In this document: piece by piece, positions 1 through 7,754 of the stretch
Layout: each line of letters opens with the position of its first letter
Position numbering within the stretch: position 1 is the stretch's first letter
Assembly: GCF_907177275.1 (NCBI RefSeq)
Contig: NZ_CAJSLV010000103.1
Span: 1-64,000, forward strand
Reading direction: 5' to 3'
Length of the DNA: 64,000 bases
Origin: Actinacidiphila cocklensis
GTDB taxonomy: Bacteria > Actinomycetota > Actinomycetes > Streptomycetales > Streptomycetaceae
Notes under the pieces: model-generated
Told to the model about the DNA's origin: nothing
Databases searched by the model: none
Seen by the model: only the letters and a program-made list of their open reading frames with translations
Program-made: the position numbers and the translations under genes

Positions 1-696
1 GGCCAGGGCCGCCCGGCCGATGGCGCGGGCGGCGACGCGGCGGTCGCCGACGGCCGCGGCGGCGGACTCGTCGGCCCAGCGCTCCAGCGCGTACGACAGC
101 GGGCCGCGCAGCAGCCGCAGCGCCGGGTGGGCGGCGCAGGCCAGGGCGAGGGCGGTGAGGAAGAGGTGGTGGCGGCCGGTGAGGTGGGCGCGCTCGTGGG
201 CGAGCAGCACCTCGCGTTCCGCCGGGTCGAGCGCCTTGAGCATGCCGGTGGTGACGACGATGCGCCCGGGCCGCCCGGGAAGGGCGTACGCGTCGGGGCC
301 GTCCTCGTCCAGGACGGTGAGGTCGCCGCCTGCCGTGCCCGACGCGGCGGCGGCGCGGCGGGCGCGGGCGGCCAGGACGACGTGCTGCCGGGAGGTGTGC
401 ACGAGCGCTGCGCCGACCGCGGCGAGCAGCACCGCGGCGACGCAGGCGGCCGGCACGGTGACCTGGTCGCCGACGACCGGCAGGACGAGGTGGCCGAGCG
501 CGGCCACCGGCGGCAGCCGCAGCGCGCCGGCCCCGGCCAGCAGTGCCAGCGCTGCCGTGCTGCACGCGGCCAGCGCGACGGCGGACCCGGCGAGCGCCCA
601 GGCCGCGGCCCGCGGCGCCAGCGCCTCGGCCAGCCGCCTGGCGGCGGGCGCGGCGAGCAGCGGCAGCAGCAACGGCACCCACACGGCATAGTTCAC
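1..696 (-). CDS. M56-family (BlaR1-like) membrane metallopeptidase, 3' part only
   Basis: The reading frame starts at a GTG at 696 and runs off the left edge of the window, giving 232 residues. The N-terminus is a run of hydrophobic Leu/Ala/Val segments typical of several membrane helices. A zinc motif HERAH (HExxH) sits in the context LLAHERAHLTGRHH. This fits the M56 BlaR1/MecR1-like peptidases, membrane proteins that cleave or inactivate a partner BlaI repressor after sensing cell-wall stress. It lies 145 bp downstream of a BlaI-type repressor on the same strand, the usual pairing. No penicillin-binding sensor domain can be seen because the C-terminus is outside the window. Family call is firm; the signal it senses is unknown. 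Confidence 0.85.
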   Translation of the reverse strand, partial: MNYAVWVPLLLPLLAAPAARRLAEALAPRAAAWALAGSAVALAACSTAALALLAGAGALRLPPVAALGHLVLPVVGDQVTVPAACVAAVLLAAVGAALVHTSRQHVVLAARARRAAAASGTAGGDLTVLDEDGPDAYALPGRPGRIVVTTGMLKALDPAEREVLLAHERAHLTGRHHLFLTALALACAAHPALRLLRGPLSYALERWADESAAAAVGDRRVAARAIGRAALA

Positions 697-841
697 GCCT
701 GACCACCGCCCGTCAGCCCGCGGCAGGCGCCAGGGTCCGCGGCGAGCGGCCGGCGCGTCGTCGGAGCGTGGTCCACGCGCCACCGCAGCCCGGAGCATGC
801 CGGCCGCGTGGCGAGCGGCAGGGACGCCGTCACGGCACAGT

Positions 842-1360
842 TCACGCCCCTGCACCCCCTCCGTGCCCGTCGGTGCCGTCGGCGCCGTCAGCGCCGTCAG
901 CGCCGTCTGCGCCGTCAGCGCCGTCAGCGCCGTCTGCGCCGTCAGCGCCGTCAGCGCCGTCGGTGCCGTCTGCGTCCTGGGCCAGCAGCTCGCGCAGCAG
1001 GCGTTCGTCGTCCGGGTCCAGCTCGGAGACGAAGCGGGCCAGGACGGTGCCGCGCAGGCCCTCCGCCGACTTGTCCAGCTCGGTGCGCATGCGGCGGGCG
1101 GCGAGGCCCGGGGGGTCCTGGGCCGGGAGGTAGGCGTAGCCGCGGCCCGCCCTGGTGCGGCTGACGGAGCCCTTGTCGTGGAGGCGGGCGAGGATCGTGG
1201 TGACGGTGGTGCGTGCGAGGTCGGCGCCGAGCGCGGCGACCAGTTCCCGCTGGACGTCGGCGGGGCTGAGCGCCCGGCCGTTCGCCGCCCAGAGCGCAGC
1301 GAGCACGCTTGCTTCCAGCTCGCCCGAAGGGCGGCGGGCTGACGCACTGGCGTCCGGCAT
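842..1360 (-). CDS. BlaI/MecI/CopY-family transcriptional repressor with (ADG)n tail
   Basis: 172 residues. Residues 1-80 form a winged helix of the BlaI/MecI type (ELEASVLAALW, RTTVTTILARLHDKG, GRGYAYLP). Residues 85-127 match the dimerisation segment, ending LDPDDERLLRELLAQ. After that the protein carries about a dozen near-perfect Asp-Gly-Ala triplets, a very acidic tail not usual for the family (typical length 120-130 residues). AAGGAG lies 7 bases before the ATG. The partner M56 peptidase follows on the same strand, and two palindromes sit just upstream, so autoregulation is likely. The divergent DedA-PAP2 genes share that promoter region. Confidence 0.9.
   Translation of the reverse strand: MPDASASARRPSGELEASVLAALWAANGRALSPADVQRELVAALGADLARTTVTTILARLHDKGSVSRTRAGRGYAYLPAQDPPGLAARRMRTELDKSAEGLRGTVLARFVSELDPDDERLLRELLAQDADGTDGADGADGADGADGADGADGADGADGADGTDGHGGGAGA
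875..973. repeat. Eleven-unit 9-bp tandem repeat in the BlaI-type gene
   Basis: Eleven contiguous copies of GCCGTCNGN (mostly GCCGTCAGC) run through the 3' end of the repressor gene. They encode Ala-Asp-Gly on the minus strand. Two consecutive 27-bp super-units (two GCCGTCAGC plus one GCCGTCTGC) show recent slippage. Because the unit is a multiple of three, changes in copy number would alter tail length without breaking the frame. Confidence 0.95.
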
Positions 1361-1385
1361 GGAATCGCTCCTTCCCGCTCGTTCG

Positions 1386-1401
1386 TCTACAGTTCTGTAG
1401 A
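1386..1401. promoter_or_regulatory. Palindromic operator 1 (TCTACAG-N2-CTGTAGA)
   Basis: A perfect 7-bp inverted repeat around a 2-base centre, containing TACA and TGTA half-sites like those bound by BlaI/MecI repressors. It lies 26 bp upstream of the repressor start and 75 bp upstream of the divergent DedA gene. Binding by the local BlaI-type protein is inferred. Confidence 0.75.
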
Positions 1402-1423
1402 CCGACTACTCGACTGTAGTCGG
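1402..1423. promoter_or_regulatory. Palindromic operator 2 (CCGACTAC-N6-GTAGTCGG)
   Basis: A perfect 8-bp inverted repeat with a 6-base spacer, directly abutting operator 1. Together the two dyads cover 38 bp of the 115-bp divergent gap, a tandem-operator layout suited to controlling both the repressor-peptidase pair and the DedA-PAP2 pair. Confidence 0.7.
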
Positions 1424-1475
1424 AAGGGGTGCCGCACCGCGCCCCCCGGACCCATTATGGGAGGGCTCCACCGCC

Positions 1476-2147
1476 ATGCCCCTGCCCGTGCTGAACCAGG
1501 CCGTGAACGTACTCGACGCGACCTCCCTGCTGTCGTCCTTCGGAGCCGTCGGCATCGCCGTCGTCATGTTCGCCGAAACCGGTCTGCTCATCGGCTTTTT
1601 CCTGCCCGGTGACTCGCTGCTCTTCACCGCAGGACTGCTGAGCGTGTCCGGTGCGTCCGATGTGGTGCATCTCTCGCTGTGGCAGGTGCTCGTCGCCGCG
1701 CTGGCGGGGGCGCTGCTCGGCGCGCAGACCGGTTACGCCATCGGGAGGCGCGGCGGCCCCGCCCTGCTGGCCAGAACGCGGAACCGCAAGATCCACCAGG
1801 GCACGCAGCGGGCCGGCGAGCTGCTGGAGCGGTACGGCCACGCCAAGGCCGTCGTCCTGGCCCGCTTCGTCCCGGTGGTGCGCACCGTGCTGAACCCGCT
1901 GGCCGGCGCGCTCGGCGTGTCCGCCAGGACCTTCACGCTCTGGCAGGTCGCCGGCGGCACCCTCTGGAGCGTCGGCCTCGTCCTGGGCGGTTACGGGCTC
2001 GGCTCGTCGATCCCGCACGTCGACACCTACCTGCTGCCGATCGTGGCGCTCATCGTCGTCGTGTCCCTGGCGCCGCTGGCCGTGGAGGTCGTCCGCAGCC
2101 GCCGCGCCCCCGCCGACACCGCCGACTCGTCCGTGGAGGGACTGTGA
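1476..2147 (+). CDS. DedA-family (VTT domain) membrane protein
   Basis: 223 residues with four to five hydrophobic stretches. Residues 25-55 carry the DedA signature ETGLLIGFFLPGDSLLFTAG, and residues 128-142 the Arg-containing motif RFVPVVRTVLNPLAG. DedA/VTT proteins are membrane transporters; some family members recycle undecaprenyl phosphate across the bacterial membrane. The stop codon overlaps the GTG of the PAP2 phosphatase gene, so the two are translationally coupled. Divergent from the BlaI-type repressor with a shared operator region. Family is certain; a role in lipid-carrier recycling is inferred from the partner. Confidence 0.93.
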   Translation: MPLPVLNQAVNVLDATSLLSSFGAVGIAVVMFAETGLLIGFFLPGDSLLFTAGLLSVSGASDVVHLSLWQVLVAALAGALLGAQTGYAIGRRGGPALLARTRNRKIHQGTQRAGELLERYGHAKAVVLARFVPVVRTVLNPLAGALGVSARTFTLWQVAGGTLWSVGLVLGGYGLGSSIPHVDTYLLPIVALIVVVSLAPLAVEVVRSRRAPADTADSSVEGL

Positions 2148-2740
2148 CCTCGCAGTTCGACGCGGGCCTCTACCGCTGGGTCACCGACGTCGCCCACCGC
2201 ACCCCGCAGCCCGTCGACGACGTCGTCCGCTTCTTCAGCGACTACGGGCTCGGCGTCTTCGCCGTCATGATGCTCGTCGTGTGGTGGCGGGCCAGGTCGG
2301 GGGACGCCGCACGGATGGCGGCGGCGCTGTGCGTGCCGCTCGTCGTCGTCGCCGTCTTCCTCGTCAACGACCTGGTGAAGTCGGCCTTCGCCGAGCAGCG
2401 GCCCTGCCAGACGCTCCACACGGTGACCGTGGAGACGTGCCCCGCGCTGGGCGACTACGCCTTCCCGAGCAACCACTCCGCCATCGCCGCGGCGGCGGCC
2501 GTCGCCCTGCTGCTGGCCTCCCGGCGGATCGGCCTCTACGCGCTGCCGGTCGCGCTGCTCATGGGCGCCTCGCGGGTGTGGATCGGGGTGCACTACCCGC
2601 ACGACGTGCTGGCAGCACTCGTCCTGGGCTCCCTGGTGGCCTGGCCGCTGGCCCTCGCCTCGCGGCGGGCCGCACCGGTGGTGGTGCGGCTGCGCGAGAC
2701 GAAGCTGCGGGCGCTGGTCAGCAGCGGCGCGACAGCGTAG
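2144..2740 (+). CDS. PAP2-superfamily membrane phosphatase (undecaprenyl-pyrophosphatase-like)
   Basis: 198 residues from a GTG start that overlaps the DedA stop by 4 bp. All three phosphatidic-acid-phosphatase signatures are present: K79-x6-R86P87, P108SNH (usual PSGH), and S143R-x5-H150 with D154. Multiple hydrophobic helices separate them. PAP2 enzymes of this size (BcrC/YbjG type) remove phosphate from undecaprenyl pyrophosphate at the outer membrane face so the lipid carrier can be reused in wall synthesis. The operon with DedA supports a carrier-recycling pair, but the lipid substrate cannot be proven from sequence. Confidence 0.92.
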   Translation: MTSQFDAGLYRWVTDVAHRTPQPVDDVVRFFSDYGLGVFAVMMLVVWWRARSGDAARMAAALCVPLVVVAVFLVNDLVKSAFAEQRPCQTLHTVTVETCPALGDYAFPSNHSAIAAAAAVALLLASRRIGLYALPVALLMGASRVWIGVHYPHDVLAALVLGSLVAWPLALASRRAAPVVVRLRETKLRALVSSGATA

Positions 2741-2743
2741 GAG

Positions 2744-2850
2744 CGCGCAGTTCCCCGCGCCCCTGACGGCTTGCCCTCTGCGTATGAGGGTGACCGTTTT
2801 CCAGGAGACGCCGGTGCCCCCGGGGCAAGCTCCGGGGGCGGAACTGCGCG
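2744..2850. repeat. Intergenic structured element with GCGCAGTTCCCCGCGCCCC motif
   Basis: The sequence CGCGCAGTTCC (2744-2754) is matched by its reverse complement at 2840-2850. Inside lies a second hairpin (2816-2839: GCCCCCGGGGC, 2-base loop, GCTCCGGGGGC, one mismatch). The first arm is part of a motif that, from memory, recurs between genes in many streptomycetes. It lies between the convergent PAP2 and ATPase genes and may act as a two-way terminator. Confidence 0.6.
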
Positions 2851-2900
2851 ACCAGCCCCCACCGGGGGAAGACGCACCGCACACGGCAAGGGGCGGCCCG

Positions 2901-5900
2901 TCAGGCGAGCTTGCCGCGCAGAGACGCGAGCCGTCGGAGGGCGGCGCCCGCGCCGGAGGCGAGGGTGTGGGCCTCGGCCCGGTAGTGGTCGGTGATGAGC
3001 GCGTCGACGTCCGCGGGCGTCAGGGTCGGGTGGAGGCGCCCGGCGAGCCGGGCCATGTCCCGGTAGGAGCCCTGGAGCTGGAAGGGCTCCCCGCCTTCCA
3101 CAGCGGCAGCGATGTACGCCGCGTTGACCGCGAGCAGCACCCGCCGCACGTGCAGCGCCTGCCGCAGTACGGCGAGGATCGACGCCAGCTCGTCGGCCTC
3201 GTAGGGGTACGTGAGCGCGTCCGCGCGGGCCGTCGGGTCGTCGGCGGCGAGCCGCAGCAGCAGTTCGAGGTCGGTGCGTTCGCGGCCGGCGAGCGGGGCG
3301 AGCACCGGGTTGGCGGTGAGCGCGTTCTCGACGTAGCTGAGCGCGAAGACCTCCTCCCGGCCGGTCAGGACGTCGCCGAGGTTCCAGACGTCGGCGCGGT
3401 TGGCGAGCATGTCGGGGACCCGGAAGAGCCGGCCGGACTCTGTGTAGGGGTTGCCCGACATGCAGACGGCGAAGCGCTTGCCGCGCAGCTCGTGCGTACC
3501 GCCCGCGCCCTCGATGCGGCGCTGGGCGTCGCACAGCGGGATGAACTTCTGCAGCAGTTCCGGCGAGGTGTGCTGGATGTCGTCCAGGTGGAGCAGGACG
3601 TTGGAGCCGAGCGCGAGCGCGAAGTTCAGCTTCTCGACCTCGCGCCGGGCGGTGGCGTCGGGCGCGCGGTCCGGGTCCAGCGAGGTCGTGCCGGTGCCCA
3701 GCGCAGGACCCGAGACGGTGACCAGGGCCAGGCCGAGGCGGGCGGCGACGTACTCGACCAGCGTCGACTTGCCGTATCCGGGCGGCGACAGCAGCATCAG
3801 CAGGCCGCCCGCGGTGCCGAACTGCTTGGCGAGGCTGTCGCCGACCAGCGGCAGGTAGACCTCGTCGAGCAGCCGGTTGCGGACGAAGCCGGTGAGCGGG
3901 CGCGGGCGGTACGCGGCGAGCCCGAGCCGGTCGCGTTCCGCGGCGACGACGGCGGTGCGGTGGCGCTGGTACGCGCGGTACGCGGGCACGTCGTCCGCGC
4001 CGAACCGCCGTACCCGGGTCAGCAGTTCGTCCAGGCGCAGGGTCAACCGGCCGTGCACGACCCGCGGGTGCGAGCCGAGCAGGCCCTCCACCGTGACCTC
4101 GGCGGTGCCGTCGGCCTCGTAGCGCACGGCGTCCGCACCGCAGACCAGCGCGGCGGCCGTCTCCAGGTGGTCGCCGTGCGCCCCGGCGAAGGCCGCGAGC
4201 CACCCGAGGGCCAGCTGCCAGCGCGCCCGCAGGTCGCCGCCCAGCGCGTCGAGATCGCCGACGACCTCCTTGTACGGCACCGCGTCGATCCCGCCGAGCG
4301 CCTCGGCGAACCGCCGCCCGACGTCCACGGCGGCCTCCCCGGCCACGAACCCGGCCTGCTCGACGGCGAGTTCCGCGACCAGGTACTCGCCGACCAGGGC
4401 GCCGTCCACCTCGCCCTCGATTCCCGCGCCCCGCAGGAACCCGGCGGCGGCACCGCCGAGTTCTGCCCCGAGCGCGTCCAGGGCGCCGTCGGTGGCGGCC
4501 GCGCCGAAGGCCGCCGCCCGGGTCAGCGAGCGCGCCCGGGTCGTCCAGGCGGCCCGGGCCTGAGCGGTGGTGCCGTGCACCCAGAACAGCTGTGCGGCCG
4601 CCCGCACTTCCGGCGGGTACCGCAGCAGCCCGGCCCCTGCCGCGATCCCGGCGAGCGCCCCGAGCAGCAGCACGGCGTCGTGGTCGTGCACCCCGCGCTG
4701 GTACCCCTCGTCCACCCGCGCCTCGACCGCGCCCCGCACGAGCGCCTCGGTGTCGCCGAGTGACCCGGAGACGGCGTCCCCGCCGGGGCGCGGCCCGACC
4801 GCACCCGCGGCAGCCAGGTCCCCGCCGGACGCCGATCCGCCGGGTTGCGGACCTGCCGCCCCCGCGGCCGCGTTCCTGCCGTCACCGCCCGACGCCGGCG
4901 CGCCCGCGCGCGGACCCCGGGCACCCGCACCCGCGGTTCCGCCCCGTGCGGACAGCGCGTCCAGCAGGAGGCCGGCCGCCAGGTACTCCGCGCGGTACAG
5001 ATCCGGGGTCTCGGAGACCAGCGGGCGGTCCCAGAAGCGGCGGGTGGCCGCGAAGGCCGGGTCGCCCACCGGCGCCAGGTAGTCCGTGCCGGTGATCGTG
5101 AAGGCGAGGGCGTCGCCGTGCGGGACGAGGGCCAGGTCGAAGGGGTGGGCGTTGACGGGGAAGCGGTGGCGGCCGAGCCGGATGGTGGCGCCGTCGTCCT
5201 CGTAGAGGTCGGCGCGGTCGCGCAGGGTGCGGGCGGTGTCCTGGCGGGCGGCCGCCAGCGCGGCGGTCAGTTCGGCCGCGCGGGACGGGTCGCCCAGGGC
5301 ACGCAGCTCCGCCGCGATCCTGCGGTGCTCGGCCGGCATCGGGTCGGCGGCGAAGTAGGTGTTGACGTCGTCGGGCGAGGACAGCGCGGCGGCCCGGCGG
5401 CGGATGCCGTCGAGGATGCGGTCGGCGGAGGCGGCCAACCGGGAAGCCCGCTGGGCGCGTTCGTCGGCCAGGGACTGCCGGCGGGCGCTGAGGGTCTGCT
5501 GGATCTCGTCCCGCCGCCCGGCGAGCGCGGCGAGGCGCTCGGGGTCGGTCGCGAAGCGGGTGGTGAGGTTCTCGACCTGGACCAGCAGCCGGCCCAGCTG
5601 CAGGTCGCACGCCTCCGGGGTGTCCGCCGCGGCCAGCGCGCCGCTGACGCTCTGCGCCAGCAGGGCGCTCTCCGCGGCGAACTCGGCCGCGGACTCGGCG
5701 CCGAGCAGCGAGCGGCGGCACGCGTCGAGGACGGCCCGCGCCTGGTTGACCGCGCCGAGGACGTCCGCGGCGGCGGCGAGGATGCGGGTGCGTACGGTCG
5801 CGTCGGTGATCTCCAGGGTCGCGGCCGTCTCGGTGACGGTGGCGAGGCCGCCCGCCAGCTCGTCCAGGTCGGCCCCGACCGCGTCCCCGTCGGCCGCGGT

Positions 5901-7754
5901 GCCCAACGAGGCCGCTGAGGCGGCGAGTTCGGCCGCCCGCTCGCGGAAGCCGTCGAAGGCGTGCTCGTCGGCGAAGCAGTCGGCGGCCCTGCCGGCCGCG
6001 TCGGCCAGCTCGCCCGCCAGGGAGGCCGCGAGGGAGTCGAGCCGGCCGAGGTCGGCGTACCGCGTCTCGCGCAGGGTCGCCAGCCGGCCCTGCGCCTGCC
6101 GCAGTTCGGTCAGCCGGGTGACCCACTCGGCCGCGCTCGCGGCGGCCTCGCCGCGCACCCGGCGCACCAGGGCGGCGGCCCGGGCCGCGGCCTCGTCCAC
6201 GGCCTGCGCGGCGCGGGCGGTGGCCTCGCGCACCCGGGCGTACTCGGCCAGCACCTCCCGTGCGGTGTCGCGGACCGCGGCGAGCGGGGCGTCGAGGCCG
6301 AAGCAGCCGTCGTCGGCCAGCCAGTGGTGCCGGTCGAGCACCCGGTCGCAGGAGGCGGCGAGCGCCTCGTAGACGGCGGCGCCCGGCGCGGTCTCCAGGG
6401 CGGCGCGGGCCACCGACAGCGCGTCGGAGACGGCCCGTACGAGGTCGGCGTTGCCGATCCTGGCCAGCGGCCCCTCGCCCGCGGGCTGCGCGGCGGCCCA
6501 GGTGTCGGAGACGAAGGGCGTCTCCCAGCGCTGGAGGGTGTGCACCCGGGCGGGCTCGTCGCCGTCGGCCGGGCGCAGGGTGAGCAGCGTGCCGTCGTCG
6601 TAGAGTGCGGCGCCCTGCACCGTCAGCGGGGCGGCGACCTCCTTGCGGATCAGGTTGTACGGCAGCAGCAGCCTGCGGCCCTCGGCGTGGAAGACGTAGA
6701 GCACGTCCTCGCCGTTCGCGGACCGCACCAGGCGCTCGAAGTCCAGCCGCACACCGGCGGTTTCGAGGTCGAAGGTGCGGGTGCCGCCGGTGGCCAGGGC
6801 GTAGCCGCCGGGGAAGACGACGCCCTGCTCGTCGGGCAGGCGCAGGCAGGCCTGGCCGATCGCGTCGAGCCGTTCGACCTGCTCGGTACGGGTGTTGACG
6901 GCGAAGTAGCGGTCGGCGTCCTCGCGGTAGGGGCGCACCCGGAGCAGCAGCAGCGGCTCCACGGCGGCGTGTTCGACCTCGGCGTCGGCGAGGGACTGCA
7001 GCGCGTCCTCGACCGGTTCCTCGTGCACGGTGTCGCCGACGGTGATCGTCAGGGTGCCGCCGGTGGGGTCGACGGTGACGCCGCCGAGGGCCAGGTGCGG
7101 GCGGCGCCCCGGCACGTGGGCCTCGCGCCCCGCGGGCGTCCAGGCCACCGCGTAGGCGCCGCCGTCGGCCTCCGCGGTGTCCCGGGCGGTGCCCTGGTAG
7201 GCGTAGGAGCCGTCGGTGCCGATGCGCCAGCCGAGCGCCTTGACGTCGGCGGGCGAGGGGCCGGTGCGGAAGACGGCGAGCAGCCGGCCCTCCAGGGCGC
7301 GCAGCCGCAGCAGCCGGGTCTGCCGGTAGTAGCGGTACAACTCCCTGAAGTCCCGTACGAACTGAGGGTCGTCGAGCAGGCCGGACACCGCGTCGTCGGC
7401 GTCCCGCAGCCGCAGGACGTCGGCGACGTCCTCGACCTGCGCGGGGTTCGCGCCGAACAGCAGCCGCCCGGCGACGGGGGCGACGTCCGCTGGCAGCGAC
7501 GCCCGCACCGTGCCGAGCGTCTCGCTGCCCGCGAGCCGCAACCCGCCCCCGCCGAACACCTCCTGCCGGGCGCCGTTCAGCGCCTGCGCGCGCCCGGCCA
7601 GGTCCCGGGCCGCCCCGGCCAGCCGCTCCCGCAGCAGGTCGTACGCGTCGACGTCGAGCCCGTCCCCCTGATGCCCGCCGCCACCGGCGTCCCCGCCGGA
7701 TTGCCCGGCCCCGCCCCGCCCGCCGTCGCCGCTCATGTCGTACCGCCCGCTCAC
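2901..7754 (-). CDS. Giant AAA-type ATPase of the flotillin-associated 'DNA repair ATPase' (DUF3686-like) family
   Basis: 1617 residues from a GTG overlapping the flotillin stop by 4 bp; an ATG six codons in (7736) is an alternative. The N-terminal half is a mixed globular region. Residues ~480-840 are Ala/Glu/Arg-rich helix, probably coiled coil. Residues ~930-990 are a Gly/Ala/Pro low-complexity linker. A C-terminal AAA module has Walker A SPPGYGKST near residue 1325 and Walker B LLHLDDIQ near 1388. Such ATPases are annotated as DNA-repair ATPases but are repeatedly found beside flotillins and YqiJ-type OB-fold proteins, pointing to a membrane-stress role. True function unknown. Confidence 0.85.
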   Translation of the reverse strand: MSGRYDMSGDGGRGGAGQSGGDAGGGGHQGDGLDVDAYDLLRERLAGAARDLAGRAQALNGARQEVFGGGGLRLAGSETLGTVRASLPADVAPVAGRLLFGANPAQVEDVADVLRLRDADDAVSGLLDDPQFVRDFRELYRYYRQTRLLRLRALEGRLLAVFRTGPSPADVKALGWRIGTDGSYAYQGTARDTAEADGGAYAVAWTPAGREAHVPGRRPHLALGGVTVDPTGGTLTITVGDTVHEEPVEDALQSLADAEVEHAAVEPLLLLRVRPYREDADRYFAVNTRTEQVERLDAIGQACLRLPDEQGVVFPGGYALATGGTRTFDLETAGVRLDFERLVRSANGEDVLYVFHAEGRRLLLPYNLIRKEVAAPLTVQGAALYDDGTLLTLRPADGDEPARVHTLQRWETPFVSDTWAAAQPAGEGPLARIGNADLVRAVSDALSVARAALETAPGAAVYEALAASCDRVLDRHHWLADDGCFGLDAPLAAVRDTAREVLAEYARVREATARAAQAVDEAAARAAALVRRVRGEAAASAAEWVTRLTELRQAQGRLATLRETRYADLGRLDSLAASLAGELADAAGRAADCFADEHAFDGFRERAAELAASAASLGTAADGDAVGADLDELAGGLATVTETAATLEITDATVRTRILAAAADVLGAVNQARAVLDACRRSLLGAESAAEFAAESALLAQSVSGALAAADTPEACDLQLGRLLVQVENLTTRFATDPERLAALAGRRDEIQQTLSARRQSLADERAQRASRLAASADRILDGIRRRAAALSSPDDVNTYFAADPMPAEHRRIAAELRALGDPSRAAELTAALAAARQDTARTLRDRADLYEDDGATIRLGRHRFPVNAHPFDLALVPHGDALAFTITGTDYLAPVGDPAFAATRRFWDRPLVSETPDLYRAEYLAAGLLLDALSARGGTAGAGARGPRAGAPASGGDGRNAAAGAAGPQPGGSASGGDLAAAGAVGPRPGGDAVSGSLGDTEALVRGAVEARVDEGYQRGVHDHDAVLLLGALAGIAAGAGLLRYPPEVRAAAQLFWVHGTTAQARAAWTTRARSLTRAAAFGAAATDGALDALGAELGGAAAGFLRGAGIEGEVDGALVGEYLVAELAVEQAGFVAGEAAVDVGRRFAEALGGIDAVPYKEVVGDLDALGGDLRARWQLALGWLAAFAGAHGDHLETAAALVCGADAVRYEADGTAEVTVEGLLGSHPRVVHGRLTLRLDELLTRVRRFGADDVPAYRAYQRHRTAVVAAERDRLGLAAYRPRPLTGFVRNRLLDEVYLPLVGDSLAKQFGTAGGLLMLLSPPGYGKSTLVEYVAARLGLALVTVSGPALGTGTTSLDPDRAPDATARREVEKLNFALALGSNVLLHLDDIQHTSPELLQKFIPLCDAQRRIEGAGGTHELRGKRFAVCMSGNPYTESGRLFRVPDMLANRADVWNLGDVLTGREEVFALSYVENALTANPVLAPLAGRERTDLELLLRLAADDPTARADALTYPYEADELASILAVLRQALHVRRVLLAVNAAYIAAAVEGGEPFQLQGSYRDMARLAGRLHPTLTPADVDALITDHYRAEAHTLASGAGAALRRLASLRGKLA

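Noticed and set aside
20..702. Two long plus-strand open frames at the left edge
   Set aside because: They are Ala/Arg/Gly-rich shadows of the minus-strand M56 gene, which has the HExxH motif and good codon bias.
875..973. Possible CRISPR array
   Set aside because: Units are only 9 bp, contiguous without spacers, and in frame within a gene.
2784..4763. 659-codon plus-strand frame inside the ATPase gene
   Set aside because: Reads as a shadow without domains; the minus strand has Walker A and B motifs.
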